This document shows positions 30,201 to 41,455 of a stretch of DNA of 64,000 nt, one piece after another (positions within the stretch are counted from its first letter, which is position 1; each line of letters begins with the position of its first letter). Position numbers and translations under genes: made by a program. The notes below the pieces were generated by a model that was given only the letters and a program-made list of their open reading frames with translations, did not search any database and was not told the DNA's origin. The stretch lies in NCBI GenBank assembly GCA_947650285.1, contig CANTFL010000089.1, positions 62,001-126,000 on the forward strand. Reading direction: 5' to 3'. Origin of the DNA: Hyaloperonospora brassicae. Its lineage: Eukaryota > Oomycota > Peronosporomycetes > Peronosporales > Peronosporaceae.

Positions 30201-30530
30201 AGCAGAGAGTCTAGTCTGACAAAGTTCGTTAGCGTAATTCCCATGTGTTATGAGATCCTTTACCGACCCGTGACGGAATCATATGGGACACCATGCGGCA
30301 CTGCATAGTCGAACCTGTTGCTCCATTATGGTGCCGTATTTCATTACTAGCAAGCATTCGAAGGCAAAGAACTACCATGCACTCGGCAACGTCGCCATGT
30401 AATAACGATACCAGGACCCGACTGTTGTTTGCAGTCTATATCTATCCCTCCAACAGGCGGCGACTCCATACCATCCGACTTCACGCTTCGTTCGCTTCGC
30501 TTCCACCGCAGTCGAATGCTCTTTTCAACT
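27264..30530. other. Non-coding or heavily decayed region
   Basis: No intact gene recognised. On the - strand, 30177-28500 contains several overlapping open stretches with Cys pairs and conserved-looking blocks that may be a dead transposase (possibly piggyBac-like, weak), but no catalytic motif can be read without frame changes. 27264-28500 shows nothing recognisable. Confidence 0.35.
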
Positions 30531-30546
30531 CTCCATTCCACAACTT
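30531..30546 (+). promoter_or_regulatory. Candidate initiator element of the carbonic anhydrase gene
   Basis: CTCCATTCCACAACTT resembles the oomycete Inr plus flanking region and lies about 60 bp before the ATG. Confidence 0.45.
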
Positions 30547-30607
30547 GCTTTCAAGACAAGACTTCGTTCCCTTTACCTTTGCCTCCATCTTGACTGCGTG
30601 TTATACT

Positions 30608-31579
30608 ATGAAGCTCATCACTTCAGTCTTCGCTGTCATCGCAACTGGTGCCCTCACCGTTTCCGCCGACGTCGGCACTGTTCCCGTTTGGGGATACCGT
30701 GCTAATGACGCCAGCATGGTGCACACGGCTAGCTGGACCACCAACTGGGCGGCATGCGGTGGCGTCCGTCAGTCTCCTATCGACATCGTCACTACCGTCA
30801 CGTCTTGTAATAGTGAGAAGCTTCCGCTAAGCTTCAGTGGACGTTGTAGCCAGTTCAACCTGACGGAACCTCACGAACCACTCGAGGTGGACGTTTCGGG
30901 AGGTATGACAGTCGCGGTGTTATGATGCAATTGAAGGACTACTGTGCTTGATTTTAATGTTGTGAGCTGTGTGCCTAGGCAACTGTGCTGTTTCGTTGAA
31001 CGAGGATACTTTTAACCTAGCGCAATTTCATCTGCACACGCCTTCGGAGCACACCGTGGACGGAAAGAACATGGACGGAGAAATCCACTTTGTGCATGCG
31101 TCGGGTGACGGAAAGTCGCTTCTAGTGGTGGGCGTCTTTATCCAGATTGGTCCGAAATCGGACAGTTGGTTGGGCCCTGTCCTGGACGCTCTGGAGATGG
31201 TCAATTCCACCACGCGATCCGATGCGATTGTCGTGAACCTGTACGTGAGCATGACGTAGACGTGGAATGCCCACGCGCAGACGTGATACGTTGGCAGCTC
31301 TCTAATAGCTTCTGATGTTTGTTGCGCAGGAAATCCTACTCGACGATGGTGCGTGCGGCTGCAGCAGTCGGTGGTATTTACAACTACCCGGGCAGCCTCA
31401 CGACCCCGGGTTGCGAAGAGAATGCTGATTGGTGGGTGGTGCAGAACCCGATCAAGATCTCTTCTATCGACTATGGCCGCCTCCACCAGGACTTGGTGGA
31501 GTACCACATCACGGACGACGGCAACAACGCTCGTCCGGTGCAGCCTCTAAACGGACGTACGGTCACTCGTTACAACTAA
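30608..31579 (+). CDS. Secreted alpha-carbonic anhydrase, three exons, 268 aa
   Basis: Reversible hydration of CO2 to bicarbonate, zinc-dependent. Exons 30608-30902, 30979-31240 and 31330-31579; introns 76 and 89 bp with GT-AG ends; spliced length 807 nt with the frame kept. Residues 1-20 are a clear signal peptide (cleavage near V-S-A). Family signatures: R-Q-S-P-I-D-I; F-H-L-H-T-P-S-E-H (zinc ligands about H116 and H118, with the conserved Glu); E-I-H-F-V-H (third ligand about H135); G-S-L-T-T-P-G-C (active-site Thr). Cys in W-A-A-C and T-P-G-C are placed for the disulphide of extracellular alpha-CAs. The product is expected to be secreted; oomycete relatives are reported at the host interface. 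Confidence 0.93.
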
Positions 31580-32318
31580 CGTCTCGAATCTCGGGCAAAG
31601 GAATGGGTGAACAATAGAACTCCACCAGCTTGTGCAGGTGCAGCAAAAGAAGCTGACACATCTGCGAGTGTCGACAGAATCATGGAACAACCAAAAAACA
31701 AAAAAGAACGGAGCGTCGGACAAGAATCGCACTCCGCTGTGGATGCCATCATCCCATCTCCCACTGTTGTAGAGGAGATCGAAATGTTTGTGGAAGTTGA
31801 TAGTTGTGTGTTTGCTATAATAAGTAATTATAGCTACGAATAGTTGTAGTATGTACTACAAATTTACGTAACAATTTGTATCGAACTACTTTTGTCATGA
31901 GGCGCTTGACTTGGAGCTGACACAATGCAAAGTCATTAAGACAAATGCTCGCCGACGCAACAAGTTACATCGACCTACAGCGCATGTATTTTGCTTTTTT
32001 AATGAGTGAGACCCGTGTCACTGCTTTGCCTTAAGATCTGTACTGTGACACAAGTCCTTACATATTACGAATGGACCCCAAGTAGTCGCACTCCAAACGA
32101 AGTCGATATTTGTACTATCGCAACAAAGTATGTTGAAAACGCACATGGCTATCTATGGTAAAAAATGAGATGTGTCTAAGCGTGGCGGCTTAGTGGAGCG
32201 GATCTATACCAGCTCCTTGCCAGAAGAATGCTTCAGGTCAAAGCGTCACTTAGTTCTTAAACAAAATCACCACTCAGCGACTCTACTAGCGCAAAGAACA
32301 ATGACTCAGTTTAATGGA
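31580..32318. other. 3' flank of carbonic anhydrase gene, then non-coding DNA up to Gypsy B
   Basis: AT-richer sequence with short open frames only; nothing recognised. Confidence 0.5.
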
Positions 32319-32756
32319 TGTGATTCTGTTGCGGAATGTTGTCATTTGTATGACAATAAAGAATAATGTGTTGATATTTTATCAACAATACCACTATATA
32401 CAGTGATATTGGCGCAAACCCCCAAGGGTCTACTCATTGCTTGACATAGGTCACACTACCAACCCACCAATCCCGATTTGAAGCGCGCAATTGGTGGTGA
32501 GTAGACGCACGCATGGGACGTGAGGAGGCGCACCATTCCGCATTAGTATACTTGACTTAGGCCTGATTGATAAGACAGATGTAGGACTTTATTGTAACGA
32601 TTATCATGTTTACTGTTTTTACTACCAATCGTTTCGTTTCATAAAAACATTCTCAGCTTACGTGTACGAGAGGTAGTAGGGCACTAGCTCCCACTGTTGC
32701 GAGTAAGGGTCAGCTACGTACTGAATTGTGTGCGTAGTCACCATTGCCCCGCTACA
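32319..32756 (+). repeat. 5' LTR of Gypsy B (438 bp, diverged)
   Basis: Aligns end to end with the solo LTR 15849-16163 + 24152-24274, also 438 bp. Keeps TTGTCAT/ATGACAA and other hairpins; ends GCCCCGCTACA. Confidence 0.8.
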
Positions 32757-32758
32757 CC

Positions 32759-32771
32759 TGGTAGCACTTTG
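32759..32771 (+). promoter_or_regulatory. Primer-binding site of Gypsy B
   Basis: TGGTAGCACTTTG, identical to copy 2 of family A and at the same 2-nt distance from the LTR. Confidence 0.7.
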
Positions 32772-32814
32772 TAATCCTTCCAGCGACCACAATCCCCTCG
32801 CTCAACCTGAACAA

Positions 32815-33850
32815 GTCATTCAATATGAAGACAGATTTCACGCCACGCGTAAAAGCCACTCCTATTTGAGTGACATCAGATTTGGTACGGTCGAGATAAT
32901 TTATTCTTCCGTGAGCTAGAATGTTGTCAGGGCCATGCTCTCCGCATTGGGCAGAGACGAAAACATTCCTCCGTCGCCAGGTTCATGCAAGATAAACTTG
33001 ACGCATCGCAGGAAAAAGTGACCTTGCTTTACCAGCATGATTCTCCGCCGCCAGATTTGTTGAGAGGACAGGGTGATCAATAGTTCTACCTGTTGAGATA
33101 TCGCAGGCCTGCTCTACTGTCCTCTTGCAGAAGCGCTCGCGTTAACACAGATTATTGAAGATCGATATCTCCATATACAGAAAAGTCAGAAAAGAATCTA
33201 TTTGTATATAGTTCGTTGAGTTTGGAGACACCGTATAATCTCGTCACATCGACGATGGGAAATGAATGTCGAAATTGATCAATGGAACTTGGCAGGCTGT
33301 TATAGGCCTTGGGCCTTAGAACTCAAGCTGCCCGACCCATATGTGTTTAGGTCATTAGATGCCTTTGAGGTCTGGCTCAGACAAACATTCGAGACGCCGC
33401 AAGATGGGTTTGGGATCTAGCAGAGCTCTCGAGATTTCAGTGTGACGTGCTGGATTATACTCAGCACGCTCACAACGTTGTGAGTTGCGTCAAGACCCGA
33501 CTAGTTCGTAACCACACGTTAGCCACGTCTTCATGCAGTACTTATCTGATGGTCACGTCAAGAATCATATGTTTTCCCAAGAAGTAGATACGCCGGAACA
33601 AGCGATATCTGCTGCGAAGCAGATAGACCTTTGGATGAAAACGGCTCCTCCTAATTCAAGATCCTATCTTTTACTGAGACGGCTAGAATTTGAATGTCCA
33701 GAACCGATAGATCTCAATTACGTCAAGAGCAAGAGTCTCGCTATTCAAACAAAAAATCATTACAAAAAAAAATCGATGCCATAAAAATGATACCATAAAA
33801 ATGAGTGCAAAGCCCACTCCAGTACCTCGCAGTACATATTGAAGTGTCGT
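32815..33850 (+). pseudogene. Gypsy B gag remnant
   Basis: Nucleotide and local protein similarity to family A gag; the clearest piece is 33533-33784 (A-I-S-A-A-K-Q and P-E-P-I-D-L-N-Y-V segments matching A-I-S-A-A-E-Q and P-E-P-M-D-L-C-Y-V). Zinc knuckle not readable. Confidence 0.75.
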
Positions 33851-34019
33851 CAAGTATTCTTAGAATGACCTGAGGCGATGATCCAACGATGTTGCGAAGT
33901 CACAACAGCGAAGCGGAACGTTGGAACACGGTAGAGGTCAGCAGGTTGGAGCGCCCTAATGATTAAAAAAACCTCAAGATAATTTGTTGGTCTTTGTATG
34001 AAAGCTGCTTCAGGTAACT

Positions 34020-37000
34020 AGTTAGTTTGTGTCTCTCCACCTGGTGGTAAGGTATCGATTATCGTCTTCAAATCGAAGTGGCGAAAGGCATGTAACTTCG
34101 CTTCCTAGTTGAATGTGAGACGTCGTATAACTATATTCGACGCCAGTCACTATAAAATTGTAGGCCTAATTTTAATGCTAGCTTGACCCCTCCAATGCGA
34201 TTGACGATGCCTCTTGCAACAGGTATATTTGTAATAACTATGGTACATAAAGTAGGATTTCACCACACGTATATAAGATGAACAGTACGACGACATTTGT
34301 ATCATACTGGACCGGCATGACAGAATTGATATCATATACTTGTTCTCCCATGTCTTAGAAGATACGAGCCATGGACTAGCTGCCAGCACCAATATGTGAA
34401 GATGCAATCCACCTATTCATTGATTGCCCATTTAATGTCTGTCTCAAAGTATTTACAAGCTTATATAGGCTCTACAAATGAGTGCGATAACATCGCTTGT
34501 GGTTCAGGTGCTATTAAGACTGCACAAGATCGGATGTAGTTGACCACTACACCATGTAAAAAGCCACTTGGCTGTGTTGAACCTCAGTGGGCGACAAAGG
34601 TCCACTACTCGAACAAGTCGCGTGGATCGGGACACGGAGCATGCCTAGGGGGAAGCAATCGAGAAAGATCTGACACGTTTCCCCGAAACGGCTTTAAGAC
34701 GATCATAGATCCATTGGAAAGCTGATTGTAGACAATCTGACCGTGGAAACGTTTCCACAGCTAGGACAAGATAAGATAGTACGTCCTCACATACCTGAGA
34801 TATGTATTTATACAATTCGTAACACTTAAAAAAGACTTATATGCCGGATTGATCTGTTCTTAGCACAGACTCCGAGGTATCAAATGTCTAGGTTAGTGAC
34901 GGTGTACGTGTAGGTAAGTATGCACGTGATGGAAAAACGACTCCGTCGTTATTTTTCGAAATAAATATCTACGTTCAAGCCAAAATGGCTCTTGTGTGAT
35001 CCGCGTAGTGACTAGGTTAAGAATATCCGCTTACTCGTACTCGTCTACGCTGATAAGAGGACAAGTAAGTCGGTTCTCATCTGCTCATCGATGGGCTAAA
35101 CTTATCTTGATGAAAAGACTTCGATTGAGCATTACACGCTATAACGCTACTTATCGCTCCAGGCAACTACCACTATGTATAACGATTGATCGAGTTTAAA
35201 TAATGTATTGCCTGAATTCGTACTATGCATGTTGCTAAAGGAAAAAATACTCGTGAGAATATTGAACTAAAACTCCGGTTCAAAGAACTGTGTCAAGTAA
35301 GTGGTCCTGCCTCGTGAACAGTTCATTGTCAATGACAAGCACTTAGCCGATCGCTTCGAAGCGAGCATACTAGAGTGTCCCAACTCCCCCCGTACAGCTT
35401 TCCGACCGCTTTTTGTGTGCGAAATGTCAAATGACGATGGCATATACTTCATGCAATCGACACGCTGGTACTGCAGCGTTACTGGATCAGATGACGCTTC
35501 CTAGATTGGGCATGTTCATTGATACTATATCAAAGCTATTCATGTTCTTGTTCATGTATTTGATGGGAAACTTCTATCATATCGTCATGCGTAAAGGAGA
35601 CATCCCGTACGCAGCAGGCTGCACCCTCAGTGGTATACTCTGGAGGTGGCTTGCCACAGGGGCGAAGTAATAAGTCTGCCACGTTGAATAGATGACTAGC
35701 AAATGTGCTGAGACCTGTGCGCAACTTCGCACCAATTTAATTTGATGATGGGGGGCCATCGCTATTACATGGATGGAAAGACGGATGCGGAATCTCACAG
35801 ACTCCGCGTTCGAAAGGCTCTAACACATATGCACAAGCATACATTGTATGCTAACCTCAAGGATAGTAGGCTAATGTGGTACCTGGGCTAGGTATGAGGT
35901 TTGGACGGGTGGATCACGACTATCGGATACGATCCGGGGAGGGGATACGATACGAAAGTGGATTCAATCAAGAGGGTATTCGATCCATTCTGTTTTTTAT
36001 AAATAAGTACCTTCGATATAATATTGGATCCGATCTCTGATTCGATCCTTACCTGAGTCAGGGATAGATAATAAATTTAGGAACCTACGATGTACAAGAG
36101 ACAGATTGATTGAACGGAAGACGCGTGGCGAATGCCGGTTGCATCGATAGGACAGATGGTTTAGCAATTGGTTCGGCTAACGTTAAATAGAATTCGAATT
36201 ACTTCAAAATATGCGCGCCATCTCTTCCGGGCTGGATCTTTTACTCTCGAAGACATCAAGCGTTTCGCCTATCTTCTACAAACTTGTCGCACCTGGATCG
36301 CCAGGCCAGGTGCGTATAGGACTCTCAAAAACATCACAACAACTGCGATCGGATGATTAACGAAAGCAATGACGATTAAGTTCGCTAGACGTCTAAATTG
36401 GTTAGAAGGTCCAGTAGATCAAAATTTACATATTGGACAAGGCGATCTTGTTGAGATTTAGGTAGCTTATATCGAGTACCTACAAGAGACTTGTGATTGT
36501 GTGACTATTTCCACGCGAGTTCCCCCGTCCCAAACACGGTCAAGTTTAGAATAGACACGAGTCCACCGAGAAGCTATCAGCCCGCCCTAACGACAGGTAC
36601 ACAAGGTGAGGAAATAATCAAACACGGAAACGGAGTACCCCCTGCAATAGTTGGTCGTCTCGGCGCCAGTAGAGAGGCTGAATCACATCAGCAATTCTGT
36701 GAACCCCACTCCATTACGAGATCTAGACAGACCATTTCAGGTAGTATTTGGCGCCAGAGATTTGGCAATCTGATTTGCGCGGATGCAATACGACTCGGCA
36801 GGTGCAGAGCGCGTCGTATGTTGTTGATCGCTTCAGCTACCAACACTTTGAGTTATGTTACGCATTACATTCAATAAAGAAAGCGTTAACATGACGCATG
36901 AACTGGATAAATTTTGTGTCTACCTCCTCGGAGATAGACCGTTTGTCGTCCTAATAGACGATGCACTACTACCATAAATACACCAACATCCTTCGACTTT

Positions 37001-39020
37001 AGCATTGAATGGCGATGTGTTGTCTGGCTTCGCAGGGGTGAACTTCTCTGTGGATTATAAACTCGGAAGACTGGATGTTGTAATGATGCGCTTTCAAACG
37101 CCGGTCATATCATCATCTGGCTGAGAAGTACGACAGCGAGGATGTTCCCACGATTGCAACATTGATCAGCAGTGTTCCGACATCAGGTATACCTTACGAC
37201 GCGAGATATGCGTATATAAAAGGTCAAGGCCTTATGCGTCCAAAACCTTTCGCACGGCCATGTCATATGTTGCGGTCCACGCCACCACCAGTTTGTTTGC
37301 AAGTGCATTCGTGCTTGCAAGTATGGTTAAATGGGCGAAGCCTAATTGTCATAACATGCATCATTGCAGCCTCTCCGATTCATCACACCGCTTCGAGTCC
37401 GTTTCCATGAACTTTGTCTTCGACTTTCCCGACAATTATAGCGTGAATAATGGTCTTCTTGTGTTCATCGGTCCGTTCAGCAAGAAGCTTCATCTTGGTG
37501 CTGTCCCGGAGTCGATAGCATTCGAGAGATGTGCTCGTGTCTTTCTCGACAAGGTCTTTCGACTTCATGGTTTAACCCATGAAGTCGGTGGAGCCTTTAT
37601 TTTACATCGGATTGTGTCAATTCATCGACCACGCGGTCGAAGATATCGACCTCTGACTACCTGAAAAGGGATGGTCAGACGGAACGCGCAACCTTGTCCT
37701 TGAGTAGATCTATAGATGATACTCCTATGCGTTTACGAGTTGAAATGATGTATAGCTGGTGGATTGATTGGCCATCAATAAACCCGTGCATGCCTCTACC
37801 ACGCATACATCCTTTTTCGATAATGGATCATCAATCCATCCGCACATCCCCAAATTACTAGGAAGTCACTCTAGATTTATGGGTAGAGGAAATATCCCGA
37901 GGAAATCTGATTGGACTCTTGCTCATTACTCGCGGAAGGTGGCATCGGCGCGTCAGATCCACTGTTGATCACATCGATATCGAAGAAGACAAACGCAGCA
38001 ATAGTGATGAACCTATTACTGATTTCGATGATGATGAACAAGCTAATTTATCCAACACTGCCAACAACTACACAAGAGAGAATGGTGACGCCATGACTGA
38101 CATATATAAAACTCTCTCTCTAGTGCGTATAAGGAGACCTGACGACAATGAAGGCAATTAGCAGGTAATTGCTGCTGGCACGGGAGAAAGTGATCCGCTT
38201 TTTCACCGCCGAAGAGGTTAAACGACAAAAAAATATGACAAACATGGAAAAGCAAGTGGTCCTTCATGAAACGATAGCGATCTGTAACTACTTTATACTG
38301 TCTAACTTACGAGAAAACTAGTGAATAATGTAGTAAGCGCTGTACTACTGCCCAAATATCAATCCACCGCGTGTTGTGTCGCCTAGGTAGAAATACACAA
38401 TTGAGCGGACACGTAAGATGCGCGTGTTTCCAGAATTGCATGTAGGAAGTCATCGCCCATAACTTCAATTAAATCAATGATCGATGGTTGACATTCTAGT
38501 CACGCCCACGGATTTTTATGGAATTCTTGACATCACGTTCCAGGCATCCAAACTAGTCCTGAAAAGAAAAAAATATTCTACGTCATCGGAGATATTTTGT
38601 TCGATATCCACCATCTTGATCTGAGAAGAATGCGTCGCTGTTATGCGTTTAATCGACGGTAAAAAGATGTTGGACATACCTTTTTCACAATCGCCACGGA
38701 GAATCTGCACAATATCGTACAACTTTAGCGCCTAACCCAGTCGACATGGAGATGTTAGATTCACCCCAGCTATACGCGATGCAGTTGATCTACATTAAGC
38801 TGGTACAACTGTTGATCCGGACCAGGTCTTGTCTCCGCGTCACATCCTTTCTTGCACCCGCGAGGTGGTCAACGCTTTCTAGTGGAGGGTATCTGAAACC
38901 ACTGGACGTGAAGGGAAGTCGGGCGAGTTACCTCGCTCAATGGCGAGGTACCCGCTCCCATGTTATCGATAAAAGCCTCTCTCACAGCTAACAGTTGACG
39001 AGATCGACCTCGTTTATCAG
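34020..39020 (+). pseudogene. Gypsy B pol remnant
   Basis: Collinear with family A pol: protease region near 34060-34380, RT palm near 35413-35690 (Y-L-M-G-N-F-Y-H-I-V-M-R), RNase H near 36720-36980, integrase core at 37380-37570 (F-V-F-D-F-P-D and V-F-R-L-H-G-L), acidic insert at 37960-38060, chromodomain at about 38880-38960 (Y-L-A-Q-W-R-G). An insertion of unknown nature interrupts between RT and RNase H. Confidence 0.8.
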
Positions 39021-39099
39021 AGCGCCAATGTCCAACAGTTGATCCGGAAGGAACATCCAAAACCGATCACCCCATTTACTCATAAACTACTTCCAAGAG

Positions 39100-40210
39100 T
39101 GAAATCCATTTGTACATCTCAGAGGGTATGGGTGCCATCCAGAATGGATGAGTGAGGTGTAAGGCATCTTGAAGAGCACGATTAGAGGTGCCAGTATATC
39201 TCTAATCAGGATGTCTCATAGGGACAGGGCGAGCTTGGATTTCGAGCCGTCCGGCACAACTTGTACTAACAATCATTTAAGTAGGTTTTTTAACTGATGA
39301 CATCTGTATCAAGTTTTTCAAGCCATATCTAACGACCTATGTAATCAAGCATTGTGGATAAATGCATTGTGCCCTTGGGTAGTTTCTTTTTACCTAGAAA
39401 AGATTCATTTATTATCTTTTACTAAACATATACCTGATATTAGTACTAACGGAATATCTAAATCAGTTGTGTACCTTTTGCACACTTGCTTCACTTTGGC
39501 TACCGGCTGCGACCAATTGTAGATAAAGTCGGCCGCGTGTTTTATTAATTTCACCTACGTGGGTAGAGCTGTCTACCTGACGGTTGTCAAACCATTGACA
39601 GCCCGGATAGAGCAGATGTGGATCAATATCTGCACAGCCCTGATCTATGAATTCCGCGCTTGGTCCAACGAGTACCCCCTCACCGTACGTTTTCCGTCGT
39701 AAGATCAATGTCTAAGGAAAACATCGATGTATAAATGGTGATACGTGTGATACATCTTTGCACGTACTTTAAGACATTGAAACCTTGTCAAATCGAACCA
39801 GAGCATTCAATCTTGGTCAATAATAGTCACGACAGATTCTCCGGATCGATTCGCAATATGTCGCAGCCTTTATAGACTGCATTGTGTCAAGGAAGGACAG
39901 AAATCATGATCATCGTGATTGGTATACCTCAGGTGATTCTGGCAAAATTAAACTTTAGCATCACTGGTTATAGTACACTCGTGCCGATCACTCACCTCAG
40001 CATCGTGTGAGTGAGATCGACAAGAACCATGAGTCAGGTCGTCTTAATTTCGTCAGACGACCCAAACAGGTCTCTATTTCTTATACTACGGTGCTTATCA
40101 CCGTGATGCGTTTATGGGCTGTCTATTCCGCATCCTTTTCATTACCAGAAGGCTTGAAGGCGCTTCATGTCTGATGCAGCATCGGACTCGACGGAATACA
40201 TGACCTCCAA
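39100..40210 (-). pseudogene. Gypsy B antisense ORF remnant
   Basis: Similarity on the - strand to the family A aORF. For example 39700-39790 corresponds to the stretch around 5685-5770 of copy 1 (the M-S-K-E-N-I-D block on the + strand). No long frame is left. It shows that the antisense ORF region predates the split of families A and B. Confidence 0.55.
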
Positions 40211-40571
40211 CTATGGATCATTATATTTATGGAACTGATACCGCAACAGAAGGAGAGGTCGCAATAATCGTACGTGGCGCGTCTACACGTGTACCTACAA
40301 CGGTAGGCGTTCCGAATGCTCATTATCAGGAGCAGATAAACGTTTACCTACTGGTTGTTTTTCGACTCTTCTCCCGGCAGACGCAAGCATATCTACAGCT
40401 ACGTTTTTTGTCGATTGGATACACACCATATGGACGTTTTGAATTATGCAGTGCGATCCACAAATGTTTTGAGACGACCAACAAGTGCTTTAGTTCCCAA
40501 TGTAAGTTTATGGTGATAACTCTGTCACAGTTCAGGGTTAAATCGGACGCTCACGTGACTGAAGACTAGGG

Positions 40572-40890
40572 GGTTGAACTGGGTAAACGCGTTACATGTA
40601 GTTGACACCACGTTAGGTCACTTCAAATATATATAAGTTAAATATTAATGTTTAACAATGTTTACTGTAATAAGTAAATAGATTGAAGAAACATTACGTT
40701 CAACGATAAGATTCAGCACCGATCCACTTGACGGTTAACGTAAGACCCCATTTAAGCCATCTAAGCCATCTAAGCCATCAATCGCTGCTAAGCATTCGCA
40801 ATGGGTGGTAGCCTCATTTAAATTTGTAGTTTTATAGAGTTGAGATACGTTCAAAGGAGGTTTGATTAAGATAAAAATAAAACCTATTGA
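40572..40890 (+). repeat. 3' LTR of Gypsy B, first part (diverged)
   Basis: Starts after the purine tract CTAGGGGG with a corrupted TGTAACGGGG-like end. Shares the AATCGCTGCTA...GCAATGGGTGG block with other LTRs. Contains three tandem TAAGCCATC units near 40754-40780. Continues after the solo LTR at about 41370-41455. Confidence 0.6.
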
Positions 40891-40895
40891 ATACA

Positions 40896-41364
40896 TGTAA
40901 CGGGGCACGACCTTGCTCAGATAACTGAGCAAGGCCCTGTATTGATAACAAAACAAGGGGCGTACGCCCGACGTCACGTACATGTTGCGTGAAGAAGCGC
41001 GACCAAAAAAATACAGAAACCGAAAGCTCTGTCTTGAGCGAAAGTAGAACTGTTATTTAATATAGTTGTTTTCTTGCTAAATCATCTTTCGTCTTAATCT
41101 ATCTATATTAAACTACTGTCTCCTACGTGGGTCTTCCATCCACCACCCATTGAGCGCGTCCAGCAGCGATTGGTGGTAAAATTGGTTAATGTACATGGTA
41201 CATCAACCAAGAAGTGGACATTTCCACGGATATTACCCCTAGAGGTAATATTCCGACAACATCACTTTTATCGAGTAGTGTTGATTGAATATTATCAAAA
41301 TAGATAACATTTAAAAATTGGTAATTTCGTACCAATTTTTATGTAACGGGCTCACCCCGTTACA
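40896..41364 (-). repeat. Solo LTR of Gypsy family C (469 bp) in the left arm
   Basis: TGTAACGGGG...CCCCGTTACA with perfect duplication ATACA (40891-40895 and 41365-41369), inserted in the 3' LTR of Gypsy B. Hairpins include 41230-41237/41244-41251 and 41313-41323/41330-41340. Confidence 0.92.
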
Positions 41365-41455
41365 ATACAATTCTACTTTTTTCCTTTCAACCTGTTCGAT
41401 CAGATGATCAGACTTTCTCTGAACGTACAGTTCAACTGAGGTTGAGAGGCACATG

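Larger units (their letters stand above)
32319..41455 (+). mobile_element. Ty3/Gypsy family B element, heavily decayed
   Basis: 5' LTR (438 bp), the same primer site as family A, remnants of gag, protease, RT, RNase H, integrase, acidic insert, chromodomain and antisense ORF in family A order, then a degenerate 3' LTR split by a solo LTR at 40896-41364. Extra sequence of about 0.5 kb sits between RT and RNase H (about 35870-36500). Frameshifts and stops are everywhere. The right end (about 41455) is approximate. From 35881 on the element is part of the large inverted repeat. Confidence 0.85.
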
